64,000 nucleotides of DNA from Streptomyces taklimakanensis. GTDB taxonomy: Bacteria; Actinomycetota; Actinomycetes; Streptomycetales; Streptomycetaceae. Numbering within the stretch: the stretch's first letter is position 1; every line of letters starts with the position of its first letter. Below, piece after piece: positions 17,345-26,732 of this stretch. Under the pieces are notes generated by a model. That model was not told where the DNA came from and made no database searches. It was given only the letters and a program-made list of their open reading frames with translations. The position numbers and the translations under genes are program-made. The stretch spans positions 5,644,001 to 5,708,000 of the forward strand of contig NZ_WIXO01000001.1 in NCBI RefSeq assembly GCF_009709575.1, written 5' to 3'.

Positions 17345-18616
17345 GTGACCACCGTCGACACACCGGCCACCGACCGCGAAGACGGCGGCCGAATCCCGCC
17401 CGCCAGGGGCCGGCTCGCCGTCGCCACGGTGGCCCTCGGCCTCTTCTCCCTGATGACCTCCGAGTTGCTGCCGGTCGGGCTGCTCACTTCCGTCGGCTCC
17501 GACCTGGGCGTCTCCCCGGGCACGGCGGGGCTGATGGTGACCGTGCCCGGACTGGTCGCCGCCGTCTCGGCGCCCTTGGTCGCCGTCGCGGCCGGGCGCG
17601 TCGACCGCCGCACCGTCCTGGCCGTGCTGCTCGGTCTGGTGGCGGTGGCCAACCTGGTGTGCGCGACGGCGGACCACTTCGCCGTCGTCCTGACCGCCCG
17701 CTTCCTGGTGGGGATCAGCGTGGGCGGGTTCTGGGCGGTCGTCGGAGGCATCGCGCCGCGCCTGGTTCCCAGGGAGCGGGTGCCGCGCGCCACCGCGGCG
17801 ATCTTCGCGGGCGTCGGTGCCGCCTCCGTCCTGGGCGTGCCCACCGGCACCTTCGTCGGCCACCTCGCCGGTTGGCGGACGGCGTTCGCGGCCGTGGGCG
17901 TCCTCGCCCTGGTGGTCCTGGGCTGCCTGGTCGCGTTGATGCCGAAGGTGCCCGCGCGGCGCGGCGTCCGCCTCGCGGACCTGCCCGGAGCCCTCGGGGG
18001 CGGCACGGGAGTGCGCACCGGCATCGCCCTGTTGGCGTTCGCCGTCACCGGTCACTTCGCCGCGTACACCTTCGTCCGTCCGGTGCTGCGCGACGACGGC
18101 GTCCCCGAGGGCGCGGTCGGAGCGCTGCTGCTGCTCTTCGGCGCCGCCTGTGTCGCCGGCACCTTCGCCGCCGGCGCACTGGCCGAGCGTTCGCGGCGGA
18201 CGGCCGCGGGAGCCTGCACGGTCTTGGTCTCCGCCCTGATCCTTCTGGCGGCGACCGACACCGGGGTCCTGACGGCGGGCGCCCTCCTGGCCCTGTGGGG
18301 GTTCGGCTACGGCGCCGTGCCGGTCACCTTCCAGAACCGCATCCTGCGCGCCGCGCCGGAACCCCGTGAGGCCGCCTCGGCCCTGTACGTGTCGGCCTTC
18401 AACACCTCCGTCGCCGTCGGCGCGCTCCTGGGCGGACTGGCCGTCGACGCCTCCGGTCCCCAGGGCGCCCTGTGGACCGGGGCGGCCATCGCCGTCCTCG
18501 TCCCCCTGGTCCTGGTCGGCGCCGCCCGTGTCCGCCCGGCGGTACGACCGGGCGCGTCGTCCACCGTCCCCGGTGGACCCGTGAGGGGGCGGGGGAGGAG
18601 CCGGGCCGCGCGGTGA
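17345..18616 (+). CDS. MFS transporter (DHA1 family)
   Basis: A 423-residue membrane protein with twelve predicted helices. The first is LAVATVALGLFSLMTSELLP. The motif-A-like loop after helix 2 reads AAGRVDRRTVLA, and motif C-like glycine-rich helices follow. It resembles the AraJ/Cmr-type drug or sugar efflux group. The GTG start at 17345 lies 90 bp after the pigment hydroxylase stop on the same strand, so cotranscription is possible. A link to pigment export is only inference. The basic C-terminal tail (GRGRSRAAR) is disordered. Confidence 0.83.
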   Translation: MTTVDTPATDREDGGRIPPARGRLAVATVALGLFSLMTSELLPVGLLTSVGSDLGVSPGTAGLMVTVPGLVAAVSAPLVAVAAGRVDRRTVLAVLLGLVAVANLVCATADHFAVVLTARFLVGISVGGFWAVVGGIAPRLVPRERVPRATAAIFAGVGAASVLGVPTGTFVGHLAGWRTAFAAVGVLALVVLGCLVALMPKVPARRGVRLADLPGALGGGTGVRTGIALLAFAVTGHFAAYTFVRPVLRDDGVPEGAVGALLLLFGAACVAGTFAAGALAERSRRTAAGACTVLVSALILLAATDTGVLTAGALLALWGFGYGAVPVTFQNRILRAAPEPREAASALYVSAFNTSVAVGALLGGLAVDASGPQGALWTGAAIAVLVPLVLVGAARVRPAVRPGASSTVPGGPVRGRGRSRAAR

Positions 18617-18652
18617 GCCGGGCGAGGGCGGCCGGCCGGCGGCGGGCGGGGG

Positions 18653-20572
18653 TCAGTCGACCTCCGCCACGGCGCGGGCGAACTGGGCCCGGTACAACCG
18701 GGCGTAGGCCCCGCCGGCCGCCAACAGCTCCTCGTGCCGCCCCTGCTCGACGATCGAGCCGTCCTCCATCACCAAGATGGTGTCGGCGTCCCTGACGGTG
18801 GAGAGCCGGTGGGCGATCACGAAACTGGTGCGGCCGTGCGCCAACCGCGCCATCGCCCGCTGGACCAGCAGTTCGGTGCGGGTGTCCACCGAGCTGGTCG
18901 CCTCGTCGAGCACCAGGACCGCCGGGTCGGACAGGAAGGCCCGCGCGATGGTGACGAGCTGCTTCTCACCGGCGCTGATCCCGCTGCCCTCGTCGTCGAG
19001 CACCGTGTCGTAACCGTTCGGGAGGGTGCGGACGAACCGGTCGGCGTGGGCGGCGCGCGCCGCCTCCTCGATCTCCTCCCGGGTCACCTCGCGGTGGGCT
19101 CCGTACGCGATGTTCTCCGCGATCGTGCCGCCGAACAGCCAGGCGTCCTGGAGGACCATGCCGATGTTCGAGCGCAGGTCGTCCCGCGACATGCGCGCGA
19201 CGTCCACCCCGTCCAGGACGATGCGTCCGCCCGTCACCTCGTAGAACCGCATCAACAGGTTGACCAGGGTGGTCTTGCCCGCGCCGGTGGGGCCGACGAC
19301 GGCCACGGTGCGGCCCGGCTCGACCGTCAGCGACAGGTCCTCGATGAGCGGTCTGTCCTCGGAGTAGCGGAAGCAGACCTTCTCCAGCACGACCCTCCCC
19401 AGCCGCTCCTGCGGGCGTGCCCCCGGCACCGGGTCGGGCTCCTGTTCCTCGGCGTCGAGGAGTTCGAAGACCCGCTCGGCCGAGGCGACGCCCGACTGCA
19501 CCAGGTTCGCCATCGAGGCGATCTGGCTGAGCGGCATCGAGAACTGTCGGGAGTACTGGACGAAGGCCTGCACGTCACCGATCGACAGCGTTCCCGAGGC
19601 GACCCGCAACCCGCCGACCACGGCGACCAGCACGTAGTTGAGGTTGGAGACGCAGAACATCAGCGGCTGCATGATCCCGCCGGCGAACTGCGCCCGGAAC
19701 GACGCCTCGTACAGCGCGTCGTTGTGCTCGGCGAACGCCCTGGCCGACTCCTCCTGCCGCCCGAAGACCTTCACCAGGGAGTGCCCGGTGTACATCTCCT
19801 CGATGTGCGCGTTCAGCTCGCCGGTGGACTTCCACTGCCGCACGAACTGCGGCTGCGACCGCCTGCCGACGCCCTTGGCGACCGCGAACGACAGCGGCAC
19901 GGTGACCAGGGCGACCAGTGCCAGCAGCGGCGAGATCCAGAACATCATCGCCAGCACGCCGACGACGGTGAGCAGCGAGTTGGCCAACTGGCCCATGGTC
20001 TGTTGGAGGGTCTGACCGATGTTGTCGATGTCGTTGCCGGACCGGCTGAGCACCTCGCCGCGCTGCCGCCGGTCGAAGTACGACAGCGGCAGCCGCGACA
20101 GCTTCGCCTGCACGTCCTCGCGCAGCCGGTACACGGTCCGGTTGACCGCCCGGTTGACCAGGCGGGTCGCGACCGCCATCAGCAGTCCGGCGACCGCGAA
20201 CACCGCGAGCGCGAGCAGCAGCATCTTCCCGACGGCTGTGAAGTCGATGCCCCGGCCGGGGGTGAAGTCGGCCCCGGAGAGCATCTCGGCGGTGTCGTCC
20301 CGCCCCTCCTCCCGCATGCGGTCGAGGATCCGTTCCCGGTCGACTCCCTCGGGCATGTCGCGCCCCACGACCCCGGCGAAGACCAGGTCGGTCGCCCGAC
20401 CCAGGATCATCGGTCCCGCCACGGAGAGCGCCACGCTCAGCAGCACGGTCAGGAGCATGCCGCACACCGTGGCCCGCTCCGGCCCGAAGCGGGCCAACAA
20501 CCGCTTCCCGGAACCGACGAAGTTCATCGACCGTTGGTGCGGGCCGCCCGCGGCCATCCGTCCCATGGCCAT
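18653..20572 (-). CDS. ABC exporter subunit with the intact Walker B/H-loop site
   Basis: A 639-residue half-transporter: six-helix domain (about 30-340), then ATPase domain. Walker A is GPTGAGKTT, Walker B LVLDEATSSVD and the H-loop IAHRLST; all are canonical. The signature is ISAGEKQ instead of LSGGQ. The partner gene upstream has the reverse pattern. The two therefore should form an asymmetric heterodimer with one active and one degenerate ATP site, as in TM287/288-type exporters. The ATG at 20572 shares one base with the stop of the partner gene. Substrate unknown; multidrug or lipid export is typical. Confidence 0.9.
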   Translation of the reverse strand: MAMGRMAAGGPHQRSMNFVGSGKRLLARFGPERATVCGMLLTVLLSVALSVAGPMILGRATDLVFAGVVGRDMPEGVDRERILDRMREEGRDDTAEMLSGADFTPGRGIDFTAVGKMLLLALAVFAVAGLLMAVATRLVNRAVNRTVYRLREDVQAKLSRLPLSYFDRRQRGEVLSRSGNDIDNIGQTLQQTMGQLANSLLTVVGVLAMMFWISPLLALVALVTVPLSFAVAKGVGRRSQPQFVRQWKSTGELNAHIEEMYTGHSLVKVFGRQEESARAFAEHNDALYEASFRAQFAGGIMQPLMFCVSNLNYVLVAVVGGLRVASGTLSIGDVQAFVQYSRQFSMPLSQIASMANLVQSGVASAERVFELLDAEEQEPDPVPGARPQERLGRVVLEKVCFRYSEDRPLIEDLSLTVEPGRTVAVVGPTGAGKTTLVNLLMRFYEVTGGRIVLDGVDVARMSRDDLRSNIGMVLQDAWLFGGTIAENIAYGAHREVTREEIEEAARAAHADRFVRTLPNGYDTVLDDEGSGISAGEKQLVTIARAFLSDPAVLVLDEATSSVDTRTELLVQRAMARLAHGRTSFVIAHRLSTVRDADTILVMEDGSIVEQGRHEELLAAGGAYARLYRAQFARAVAEVD

Positions 20573-22305
20573 CAGTGGGCCTCCGCTTCCGTCAGTTGGG
20601 AGAGCACGATCTCCCGGTAGGTGTCGTTGCCGGCCAGGAGGGCGTCGTGGTGTCCGCTGCCGACCACCCGACCCCGGTCGAGGACCACGATGCGGTCGGC
20701 GTCGCGGACGGTCGACACGCGCTGGGCGACGATCACGACCGTCGCACCGGCGGTCTCCCGGGCCAGCGCGGCGCGCAGCGCGGCGTCGGTCGCGTAGTCG
20801 AGCGCCGAGAAGGAGTCGTCGAAGAGGTAGATCTCCGGACGCTGCACCAGGGTCCGCGCGATCGCCAGCCGCTGCCGTTGCCCGCCGGAGACGTTGGTGC
20901 CGCCCTGTGCGACGGGCGCGTCGAGCCCGCCCTCCAGCCGCCGGACGAAGTCCGCGGCCTGGGCGGTCTCCAGGGCGTGCCACAGCTCCTCGTCCGTGGC
21001 GTCCGGCCTGCCGTACCGCAGGTTCGTCGCGACGGTGCCGGAGAACAGGTACGGCCTCTGTGGCACCAGTCCCACGGTCCTCGCCAACCGGGCCGGGTCC
21101 AGTCTCCGCACGTCCACACCGCCGACCAGGACCTCGCCCTCGGTCACGTCGAACAGCCGGGGCACCAGGGAGAGCAGCGTGGACTTCCCGCTCCCGGTCG
21201 ACCCGATCACCGCCGTGGTCTCGCCGGGCCCGGCCACCAGGTTCACGTCGCGCAGGACGGGTTCCTCGGCGCCCGGGTAGCGGAACCCGGCCCCGCGGAT
21301 CTCCAGGTGTCCGTGGAACCGCACCTCCCGCACCGGCTCGCTCGGCGGCGCCACGCTGGTGGAGGTCTCCAGGACCTCCTGGAGACGCTCGGCGCACACG
21401 TCCGCGCGCGGCACCATCATGAACATGAACGTGGCCATCATCACGCTCATCACGATCTGCATCAGGTAGGCGAGGAACGCGGTCAACGCCCCGATCTCCA
21501 TGTCGCCGGCGTCGATGCGGTGGGCGCCGAACCAGGCCACCGCGACCGACGAGAGGTTCACGACGGTCATGACGATCGGGAACATCAGCGCGAGCAACCG
21601 TCCGCTGCCCAGGGACACCTCGGTCAGCTCGGTGTTGGCGACGCGGAAGCGTTCCCTCTCGTGTCCGTCGCGGACGAAGGCCCGGACCACCCGGATGCCG
21701 GTGATCTGCTCGCGCAGCACCCGGTTGACCGTGTCGAGCCGTTCCTGCATCGCCCGGAACAGCGGACGCAGTCGTCGCACGATCAGCCCCACGGCGAGGC
21801 CGAGCACCGGCACGACCGCGACCAGTACCGACGACAGCGGCACGTCGATCCCCAGGGCCATCACGATGCCGCCCACGCACATGATCGGTGCCGACACCAT
21901 GAGCGTGAAGCCCATCAGGACCAGTGCCTGCACCTGCTGGACGTCGTTGGTGGTCCGGGTGATCAACGACGGGGCCCCGAACCGGCCCAGTTCGCGGGCG
22001 GAGAAGGACTGCACCCGGTCGAAGACCGCTGCCCGCACGTCCCGGCCGAACGCGGCGGCGGTCCGCGCGCCGTGCAGGACGGCTCCGATGTTGCAGCCGA
22101 CCTGGACCACGGTGACCGCGAGCATGACGGCACCGGAGGCGAGGATGCGGCCGGTGTCCCCCGCCACGACGCCGTTGTCGATGATGTCCGCGTTGAGCGC
22201 GGGCAGGCAGAGGGTGGCGCAGGTCTGGAGGAACTGCAGCAGCACCAGGGCGCACACCGCCCTCCGGTAGGGAGCGAGGTGCCTTCTGAGCAGGACGGTG
22301 AGCAC
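20572..22305 (-). CDS. ABC exporter subunit with a degenerate catalytic site
   Basis: A 577-residue half-transporter with a six-helix domain and an ATPase. It has Walker A GSTGSGKST and canonical signature VSGGQRQR. Walker B ends in DD (YLFDDSFSALD) and the H-loop histidine is replaced by glutamine (IVAQRVST). These losses predict that it does not hydrolyse ATP efficiently at its own site and works only with its downstream partner. The GTG at 22305 is preferred over upstream ATGs because it follows GGGGGA and opens straight into the first helix. The two genes form one operon. Confidence 0.9.
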   Translation of the reverse strand: MLTVLLRRHLAPYRRAVCALVLLQFLQTCATLCLPALNADIIDNGVVAGDTGRILASGAVMLAVTVVQVGCNIGAVLHGARTAAAFGRDVRAAVFDRVQSFSARELGRFGAPSLITRTTNDVQQVQALVLMGFTLMVSAPIMCVGGIVMALGIDVPLSSVLVAVVPVLGLAVGLIVRRLRPLFRAMQERLDTVNRVLREQITGIRVVRAFVRDGHERERFRVANTELTEVSLGSGRLLALMFPIVMTVVNLSSVAVAWFGAHRIDAGDMEIGALTAFLAYLMQIVMSVMMATFMFMMVPRADVCAERLQEVLETSTSVAPPSEPVREVRFHGHLEIRGAGFRYPGAEEPVLRDVNLVAGPGETTAVIGSTGSGKSTLLSLVPRLFDVTEGEVLVGGVDVRRLDPARLARTVGLVPQRPYLFSGTVATNLRYGRPDATDEELWHALETAQAADFVRRLEGGLDAPVAQGGTNVSGGQRQRLAIARTLVQRPEIYLFDDSFSALDYATDAALRAALARETAGATVVIVAQRVSTVRDADRIVVLDRGRVVGSGHHDALLAGNDTYREIVLSQLTEAEAH

Positions 22306-22471
22306 GTGGGTCCCCCGTGTCGGTGTGGTCGGGGCCGCGCGGAGCGGCCAGGCCATCATCCGTCACGGGACGCGGTGCTTCCCAGGGGTTGTGGACGGAA
22401 GGGGGGCACGGGGGTGTTCCCCCGGCGTCCCCGACCCGGAGGTGGCGCTCCGTCGGCCCGTCGGCCCGCCG

Positions 22472-22924
22472 TCAGCCCGCCCCGCGCTCGATCAGGCGGC
22501 GGTGGGACTCCGACAACCCCTCGGGAAGGTCGTCGGGCGGAAACCAGCCGGCCTCCAGGATCTCGAAGGGGTCGATCCGCAGGGTGCCCCCGCGGAGCCG
22601 GGCCTCGTACGCCGCCTCCACGCGCAGTCGGTAGCCGCTCTCGAGGCGGACGAGTTCGCCGACGCGCACGTCGAGCCCGGTCTCCTCGCGCACCTCGCGC
22701 ACGACCGTCTCCGCCAGGGACTCGCCCTTGCGGGCACAGCCCGTCGGAAGGCCCCACGGGCGGTCCTTCCGCCACAGGCGGTGCCGCAGGAGGAGCACGT
22801 TGCCGTCGTCGTCGCGCACGACGCCGGTGACACCGACCGTGAACTTCGCGTGCGCGAGCCACAGGACGCGCCACTGCACCGGGCCCGCGAGCAGGTGCCA
22901 CAGACGGGCGGCGAGCCTCCTCAT
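22472..22924 (-). CDS. NUDIX hydrolase
   Basis: A 150-residue protein with a complete Nudix box, G-x5-E-x7-REVREETGL, at about residues 62-84. It is flanked by the usual beta strands (FTVGVTGVVRDDDGNVLLL). The family hydrolyses nucleoside diphosphates linked to other groups; this short form with an N-terminal basic helix (MRRLAARLWHLL) gives no clear substrate. It sits about 170 bp upstream of the ABC exporter genes on the same strand, but a link is not evident. Confidence 0.88.
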   Translation of the reverse strand: MRRLAARLWHLLAGPVQWRVLWLAHAKFTVGVTGVVRDDDGNVLLLRHRLWRKDRPWGLPTGCARKGESLAETVVREVREETGLDVRVGELVRLESGYRLRVEAAYEARLRGGTLRIDPFEILEAGWFPPDDLPEGLSESHRRLIERGAG

Positions 22925-23073
22925 GTCGCCTGCTCCGGTCGCGGGGCCGGTGCGCCGGCCCCGGCCGTCGCCGCGGGCCCGTCCGTGGTGCGGGCCCGGT
23001 CGGGGGCGCGGTGCGGTGCTCGGCGCGCGCGAGCGCGGCCCGCCGGGGGGTGGGCGGTCCGGTTGTGAGGCAT
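22921..23073 (-). CDS. Possible 50-residue disordered upstream ORF
   Basis: An ATG at 23073 opens a short Arg/Ala/Pro-rich frame whose stop overlaps the Nudix start in an ATGA. The overlap is what one expects of a translationally coupled upstream ORF. The composition is low-complexity and I see no domain, so it could be chance in a GC-rich genome. Confidence 0.25.
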   Translation of the reverse strand: MPHNRTAHPPAGRARARRAPHRAPDRARTTDGPAATAGAGAPAPRPEQAT

Positions 23074-23143
23074 CCGGCCATTGTGCCGGAGCCCCGCGCC
23101 ACCCCCCACCCGGTTCCCCGCGGTCCGGTCCGTCCCGCCAGGA

Positions 23144-23869
23144 TCAGGTCGCGCGCCAGTATCCCAGCGCGTGCAGCCGCTCCCTGGGCACGGCCGCCTG
23201 CTTGCGCGCGTGCGCGGCCAGGGCCCGGGTGGTGGCCGTGTCGCAGGCGATCCACACGTAGGGGGCGGGTTCGGCGGCCACCGAGCCCGGCAGGGCGGCC
23301 GTCACCTCGGTGACCAGTCGGGCGCCGGCCCCCTCGCGGGGGACCCACCGAAGTTCGTGCCGGGCGGGGTCGAGCCGCAGCGGCAGCTCCGTGTCGCCCT
23401 CGTGGGCGGTCTCGAACCAGACGGTCGCCGGGGTGTCGGGGAAGGAGTCCAGCAGGGAGTTGACGGCCGGGAGCGAGGCCGGGTCGCCGACGACGAGCAG
23501 CCGGGAGGGCGCGGGATCGGGGGTGCCGAACCCCGTGCCGTGGACGGTGGCCTCGATCGTGTCGCCCGGCCGTGCCGCGCGCGCCCAGTCGCAGGCGACG
23601 CCCCGGTGCAGCGCGAACTCCAGGTCGAACGTTCCGGCGTCCGGGTCGGGGTCGACCAGGGTGTAGGCGCGCTGGTGGGGTTTGCCCGCGTCGTCGAACC
23701 AGAGGCGGACCCACATCGTGGGGTGCACGCCGGTCGCGGCGAGCATGCCACCGTCCGACACCCGGATGCGGCGGTAGTGCTCGGTGACCGGTTCGGTCTC
23801 GATCACCGTGAGGACGAAGTCCTTGCCCCGCAGCAGCTTGAGGACCACACCCTCCCAGCCGTGTCGCAC
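23144..23869 (-). CDS. Siderophore-interacting protein (FAD-dependent ferric-siderophore reductase)
   Basis: A 241-residue ViuB/YqjH-type flavoreductase. The FAD-binding barrel contains QRAYTLVDPDPD (the RxYS/T-like motif) and the NAD(P)H half contains LLVVGDPASLPAVNSLL and VWIACDT. It reduces ferric siderophores inside the cell to free iron. The start is a GTG after AAGGGGGGAACC. An iron box centred 61 bp upstream (23921-23939) puts it under DtxR/IdeR-type iron repression together with the divergent acetyltransferase. Confidence 0.92.
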   Translation of the reverse strand: MRHGWEGVVLKLLRGKDFVLTVIETEPVTEHYRRIRVSDGGMLAATGVHPTMWVRLWFDDAGKPHQRAYTLVDPDPDAGTFDLEFALHRGVACDWARAARPGDTIEATVHGTGFGTPDPAPSRLLVVGDPASLPAVNSLLDSFPDTPATVWFETAHEGDTELPLRLDPARHELRWVPREGAGARLVTEVTAALPGSVAAEPAPYVWIACDTATTRALAAHARKQAAVPRERLHALGYWRAT

Positions 23870-23920
23870 GGTTCCCCCCTTCCGCCGCCCGGATTGCTTT
23901 CCGACCGACGTCGAATTAGC

Positions 23921-23939
23921 TTAGGTAAGCCTAACCTAA
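23921..23939. promoter_or_regulatory. Iron box (DmdR1/IdeR operator)
   Basis: TTAGGTAAGCCTAACCTAA is a 19-bp near-palindrome with a very close match to the actinomycete DtxR/IdeR consensus. It lies between two divergent genes and should repress both when iron is plentiful. The region is locally AT-rich, as promoters are. Confidence 0.92.
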
Positions 23940-24063
23940 TCAATGAAGGGTGTGCGGGCAACCGCTGCCCGAAAGCGGTGACGTTCGGGCGCCGGGAACC
24001 GATCGGGCCCCCCGCCCGCCGGCCGTCCGGCCCCGTCCGCTCGCGCACCGAGCGAGGAGAACC

Positions 24064-24678
24064 ATGGCCGGCGCCGGCAGCACCCCTGACACCGTCCGTC
24101 ACCCCGACCGCGAACGACCCGTCACCGGTCGCGGAGCCGTGCGGATCACCCCCGTGGACCCCGAACGGGACGCCCCCGTGATCCACCGCTGGGTCACCGA
24201 GGAGCGCGCCGCCTTCTGGGGCATGACGGGAACGAGCGTCGAGGACGTCCGCGACGTCTACGCCCACATGGGCACCCTCGACACCCACCACGCCCACCTC
24301 GTCCACCGGGGCGACGAGCCCGTCGCGCTCTTCCAGACCTACGACCCGGCCGAGGACCGGGTGGGGTCGTGCTACGAGGTCCGGCCCGGCGACGTGGGGG
24401 TCCACCTGCTCGTCGCCCCCGCCGCCGGTGCCTCCGAACGAGGCTTCACCGAGCGCCTGGTGACCGCTCTGCTCACCCGCCTGTCGGCCGACCCCGGCCT
24501 GAGACGGATCGTCGTCGAACCCGACGCCCGCAACGAGAAGGCGATCGCCCGCCTGCTGCGCACCGGGTTCGAACCCGGACCCGAGGTCGTCCTCCCCGCG
24601 ATCGACCTGCCCGACGTCCGACTCCCCGCGAAGCGCGCCCGGCTGGCGTTCCTGCGGCGCGAGGCGTTCCCCCTCTGA
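24064..24678 (+). CDS. Iron-regulated GNAT acyltransferase, siderophore-biosynthesis type
   Basis: A 204-residue acyltransferase of the IucB/RhbD/AlcE-like siderophore group. It shows ITPVDPERDAPVIHRWVTEERAAFW at the start, the FQTYDPAED strand and GDVGVHLLVAP. The acyl-CoA region GFTERLVTALLTRL is followed by IVVEPDARNEKAIARLLRTGF. Such enzymes acylate hydroxylamine or amine groups of hydroxamate siderophore precursors. No NIS synthetase or hydroxylase lies nearby. It may therefore serve a siderophore made elsewhere, such as desferrioxamine (inference). The divergent iron box supports the iron role. The ATG follows GAGGAGAA. Confidence 0.85.
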   Translation: MAGAGSTPDTVRHPDRERPVTGRGAVRITPVDPERDAPVIHRWVTEERAAFWGMTGTSVEDVRDVYAHMGTLDTHHAHLVHRGDEPVALFQTYDPAEDRVGSCYEVRPGDVGVHLLVAPAAGASERGFTERLVTALLTRLSADPGLRRIVVEPDARNEKAIARLLRTGFEPGPEVVLPAIDLPDVRLPAKRARLAFLRREAFPL

Positions 24679-24834
24679 CGGTCGGCCGCGTGCCGGAGGA
24701 GCGCGGCGCACCGGTCGGCCGCGGTGGAAATACGGCGCACCGAGCCCGTGTTGGCGCCGGTGAGCGCCGTCGCCGGGAAGGTCCGCCCCCGGCGCCGGCC
24801 GTCCCGTACCCATCCGCCCACCCCGGGAGGACCC

Positions 24835-25227
24835 ATGCGCGTGATCGGCTTCGACCACGTCGTTCTCAGCGTCACCGACATCGAGCGCTCCCTCGCCTTC
24901 TACCGCGACAAACTCGGCCTGGAGCCGGTGCGCGTCGACGAGTGGCGCCGGGGCGACGCGCCCTTCCCGTCGGTTCGGGTCTCCCCGACGACGATCATCG
25001 ACCTGGTGTCGCGGAAGGAGGGGGAGCCGGCCGCGGGCGCCAACGTCGACCACATCTGCCTGGTGGTGGAGCCGCTGGACTGGCAGGAGGTCGTCGACTC
25101 GGGCGAGTTCGAGGTGCTGGACGGCCCCGGCCCGCGCTTCGGCGCCCGGGGCACCGCCCAGTCCCTCTACGTGCGCGACCCCGACCGCAACACCGTGGAA
25201 CTGCGCTGGTACCCGCAGGACGCCTGA
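24835..25227 (+). CDS. VOC (glyoxalase/dioxygenase superfamily) protein
   Basis: A 130-residue vicinal-oxygen-chelate domain. It opens with GFDHVVLSVTDIERSLAFYRDKLG and closes with SLYVRDPDRNTVELRWYP. It keeps the metal-type H8, H in VDHICLVV and E in TVELRWY. The family covers glyoxalases, dioxygenases and resistance proteins, and the sequence does not decide among these. It lies alone, about 155 bp after the acetyltransferase, before a strong terminator. Confidence 0.88.
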   Translation: MRVIGFDHVVLSVTDIERSLAFYRDKLGLEPVRVDEWRRGDAPFPSVRVSPTTIIDLVSRKEGEPAAGANVDHICLVVEPLDWQEVVDSGEFEVLDGPGPRFGARGTAQSLYVRDPDRNTVELRWYPQDA

Positions 25228-25251
25228 ACGGGCGGAGCCGGGAGCCGTGCC

Positions 25252-25292
25252 GCGCCGCCGCCGGTCCGTCCCAGGAGGACCGGCGGCGGCGC
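25252..25292. terminator. Strong bidirectional terminator hairpin
   Basis: A perfect 16-bp GC-rich stem (25252-25267 with 25277-25292) has a 9-nt loop. It lies between the convergent VOC gene and the DUF3103-like gene. Confidence 0.75.
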
Positions 25293-25345
25293 TTCCGTCG
25301 CGCGCGGGTCCGCGGCGACGCCGGCGCGCCGAAGGTGGTGGCCCC

Positions 25346-26482
25346 TCAGAAACTCGCCACCCAGTACGGTTCGAGCGTCAGGAGGCCGTTGCCCCTGGCG
25401 CCGGCGACCGATCCGGAAGTGCTCCGGGCCAGGGTGTACCAGGAGTCCACGTAGTCCGGGTCGTCGGTCCACCAGTCGTCGGGCACGGCGTCCAGGACGG
25501 CGTCGACCAGCGGGACGTAGGCGCCGAGGTCGACGACGGTGAGCAGGGCGTCGGCGATGGCCTTGGCCAGGGCCCGGTAGTTGGTGCCGCCGTCCTCCTC
25601 CATCATCACCACGTCCGCCAGGTCGTACTTGTAGGACGACCAGTTGACCAGGATCTGGTTCGGGCGGTAGGTCTTCCCGTCCTCGTCGAGGTAGGGCATC
25701 TCGACCGGATCGACCCGCACCTTGCCGTCCGGGCCGAAGCCGGTCACCAGGGAGTAGATCTCGGCGTCGCCCTTGATCCACGGTTCCTCGTCGTCGGACA
25801 GCCGGACCGAGGTGATGCGGCTCGTCCAGAAACCGTCGCCCGTGGCGCCGGCCGACGCCACCGGCCGGGGAGCGGACAGACCGCGTCGGGCGAGTTCCTC
25901 GCGCAGGACCTCCATGCCGGCGGAGACGGCCTTCTCCGAGTCGAGGTCCACCACGTAGACCGGCCGTTCGGGGACGTGCCGGACGTCCAGCGTGTGGGAG
26001 CGACCACCGCTGTCGTAGGCGGTCACCGTCGTGGCGTCGTCGTCGGGCGCCGCGGCCACCAGCGGTTCGGCGCCGGCCCTGAGGGAGGCGCGCATGGACG
26101 CGTCGGCGAGGCGGAGCCGCAGCAGGGAGCCGACGCCCGCGTCCAACCCCTTGGCCTCGGCCAACCTCCGGTCGGCTCCGTCGACCACCGCCCCGAGGCT
26201 CCCCACGGTGGCGGAGGGGGCCTTCCGTACGAGGGCGTCGAGAGCGACCTCGTGCGAGGCGAGGGTCGCCGCCCGGACCCGGGCGCGCCAGTCGGTCCCG
26301 GAGAGGGAGACGGCGAGGGAGCGGGCGGTGTCGTTCTTGATCGTGGCGACGGCGGTGCCGTCCCGTTCGGTCTTCGGCGGAGCGGTCGCCGAGGCGGGTA
26401 CTTGGACGGAAGCGAAGCCGAGGGCCGTCAGGGCGGCGCACACGACGGCGGTTCTCCGTCCGCGGGATCCGAGGGCGGTCAC
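25346..26482 (-). CDS. Secreted DUF3103-like protein of unknown function
   Basis: A 378-residue protein. An N-terminal signal sequence (RTAVVCAALTALGFASVQVPASA) is cut near residue 32. A helical N-terminal half follows, then a second half with EEPWIKGDAEIYSLVTGFG, EMPYLDEDG and DDWWTDDPDYVDSWYTLAR. I recognise the layout as the DUF3103 family of actinomycetes and vibrios, which has no known function. The acidic/aromatic motifs suggest metal or ligand binding at the surface. The GTG at 26482 is chosen for the AGGAGG site and the signal peptide. Confidence 0.82.
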   Translation of the reverse strand: MTALGSRGRRTAVVCAALTALGFASVQVPASATAPPKTERDGTAVATIKNDTARSLAVSLSGTDWRARVRAATLASHEVALDALVRKAPSATVGSLGAVVDGADRRLAEAKGLDAGVGSLLRLRLADASMRASLRAGAEPLVAAAPDDDATTVTAYDSGGRSHTLDVRHVPERPVYVVDLDSEKAVSAGMEVLREELARRGLSAPRPVASAGATGDGFWTSRITSVRLSDDEEPWIKGDAEIYSLVTGFGPDGKVRVDPVEMPYLDEDGKTYRPNQILVNWSSYKYDLADVVMMEEDGGTNYRALAKAIADALLTVVDLGAYVPLVDAVLDAVPDDWWTDDPDYVDSWYTLARSTSGSVAGARGNGLLTLEPYWVASF

Positions 26483-26732
26483 GCGGGCCTCCTGTGGGGA
26501 ATCGGGAGAGGGGGCGTGGTGCGGAAGGGCGTACCGGAGTCGGCGGCCTCCGTCTATGCGGGTAGAGGCCACCGCGCCGCCCAGAATGGCGTGGGCACGC
26601 CAGAGCCACAAGAGGGCCGTTCGGACAGCCGCGCCCGAACACGACCGATGTCCCGCCGGGAGCCGAAGGGCCCGCGGGCCCGCCGGGCGGCCCGATGGCC
26701 GGAGGACGGGCGGGAGGTGGCAGGATCGGAGG

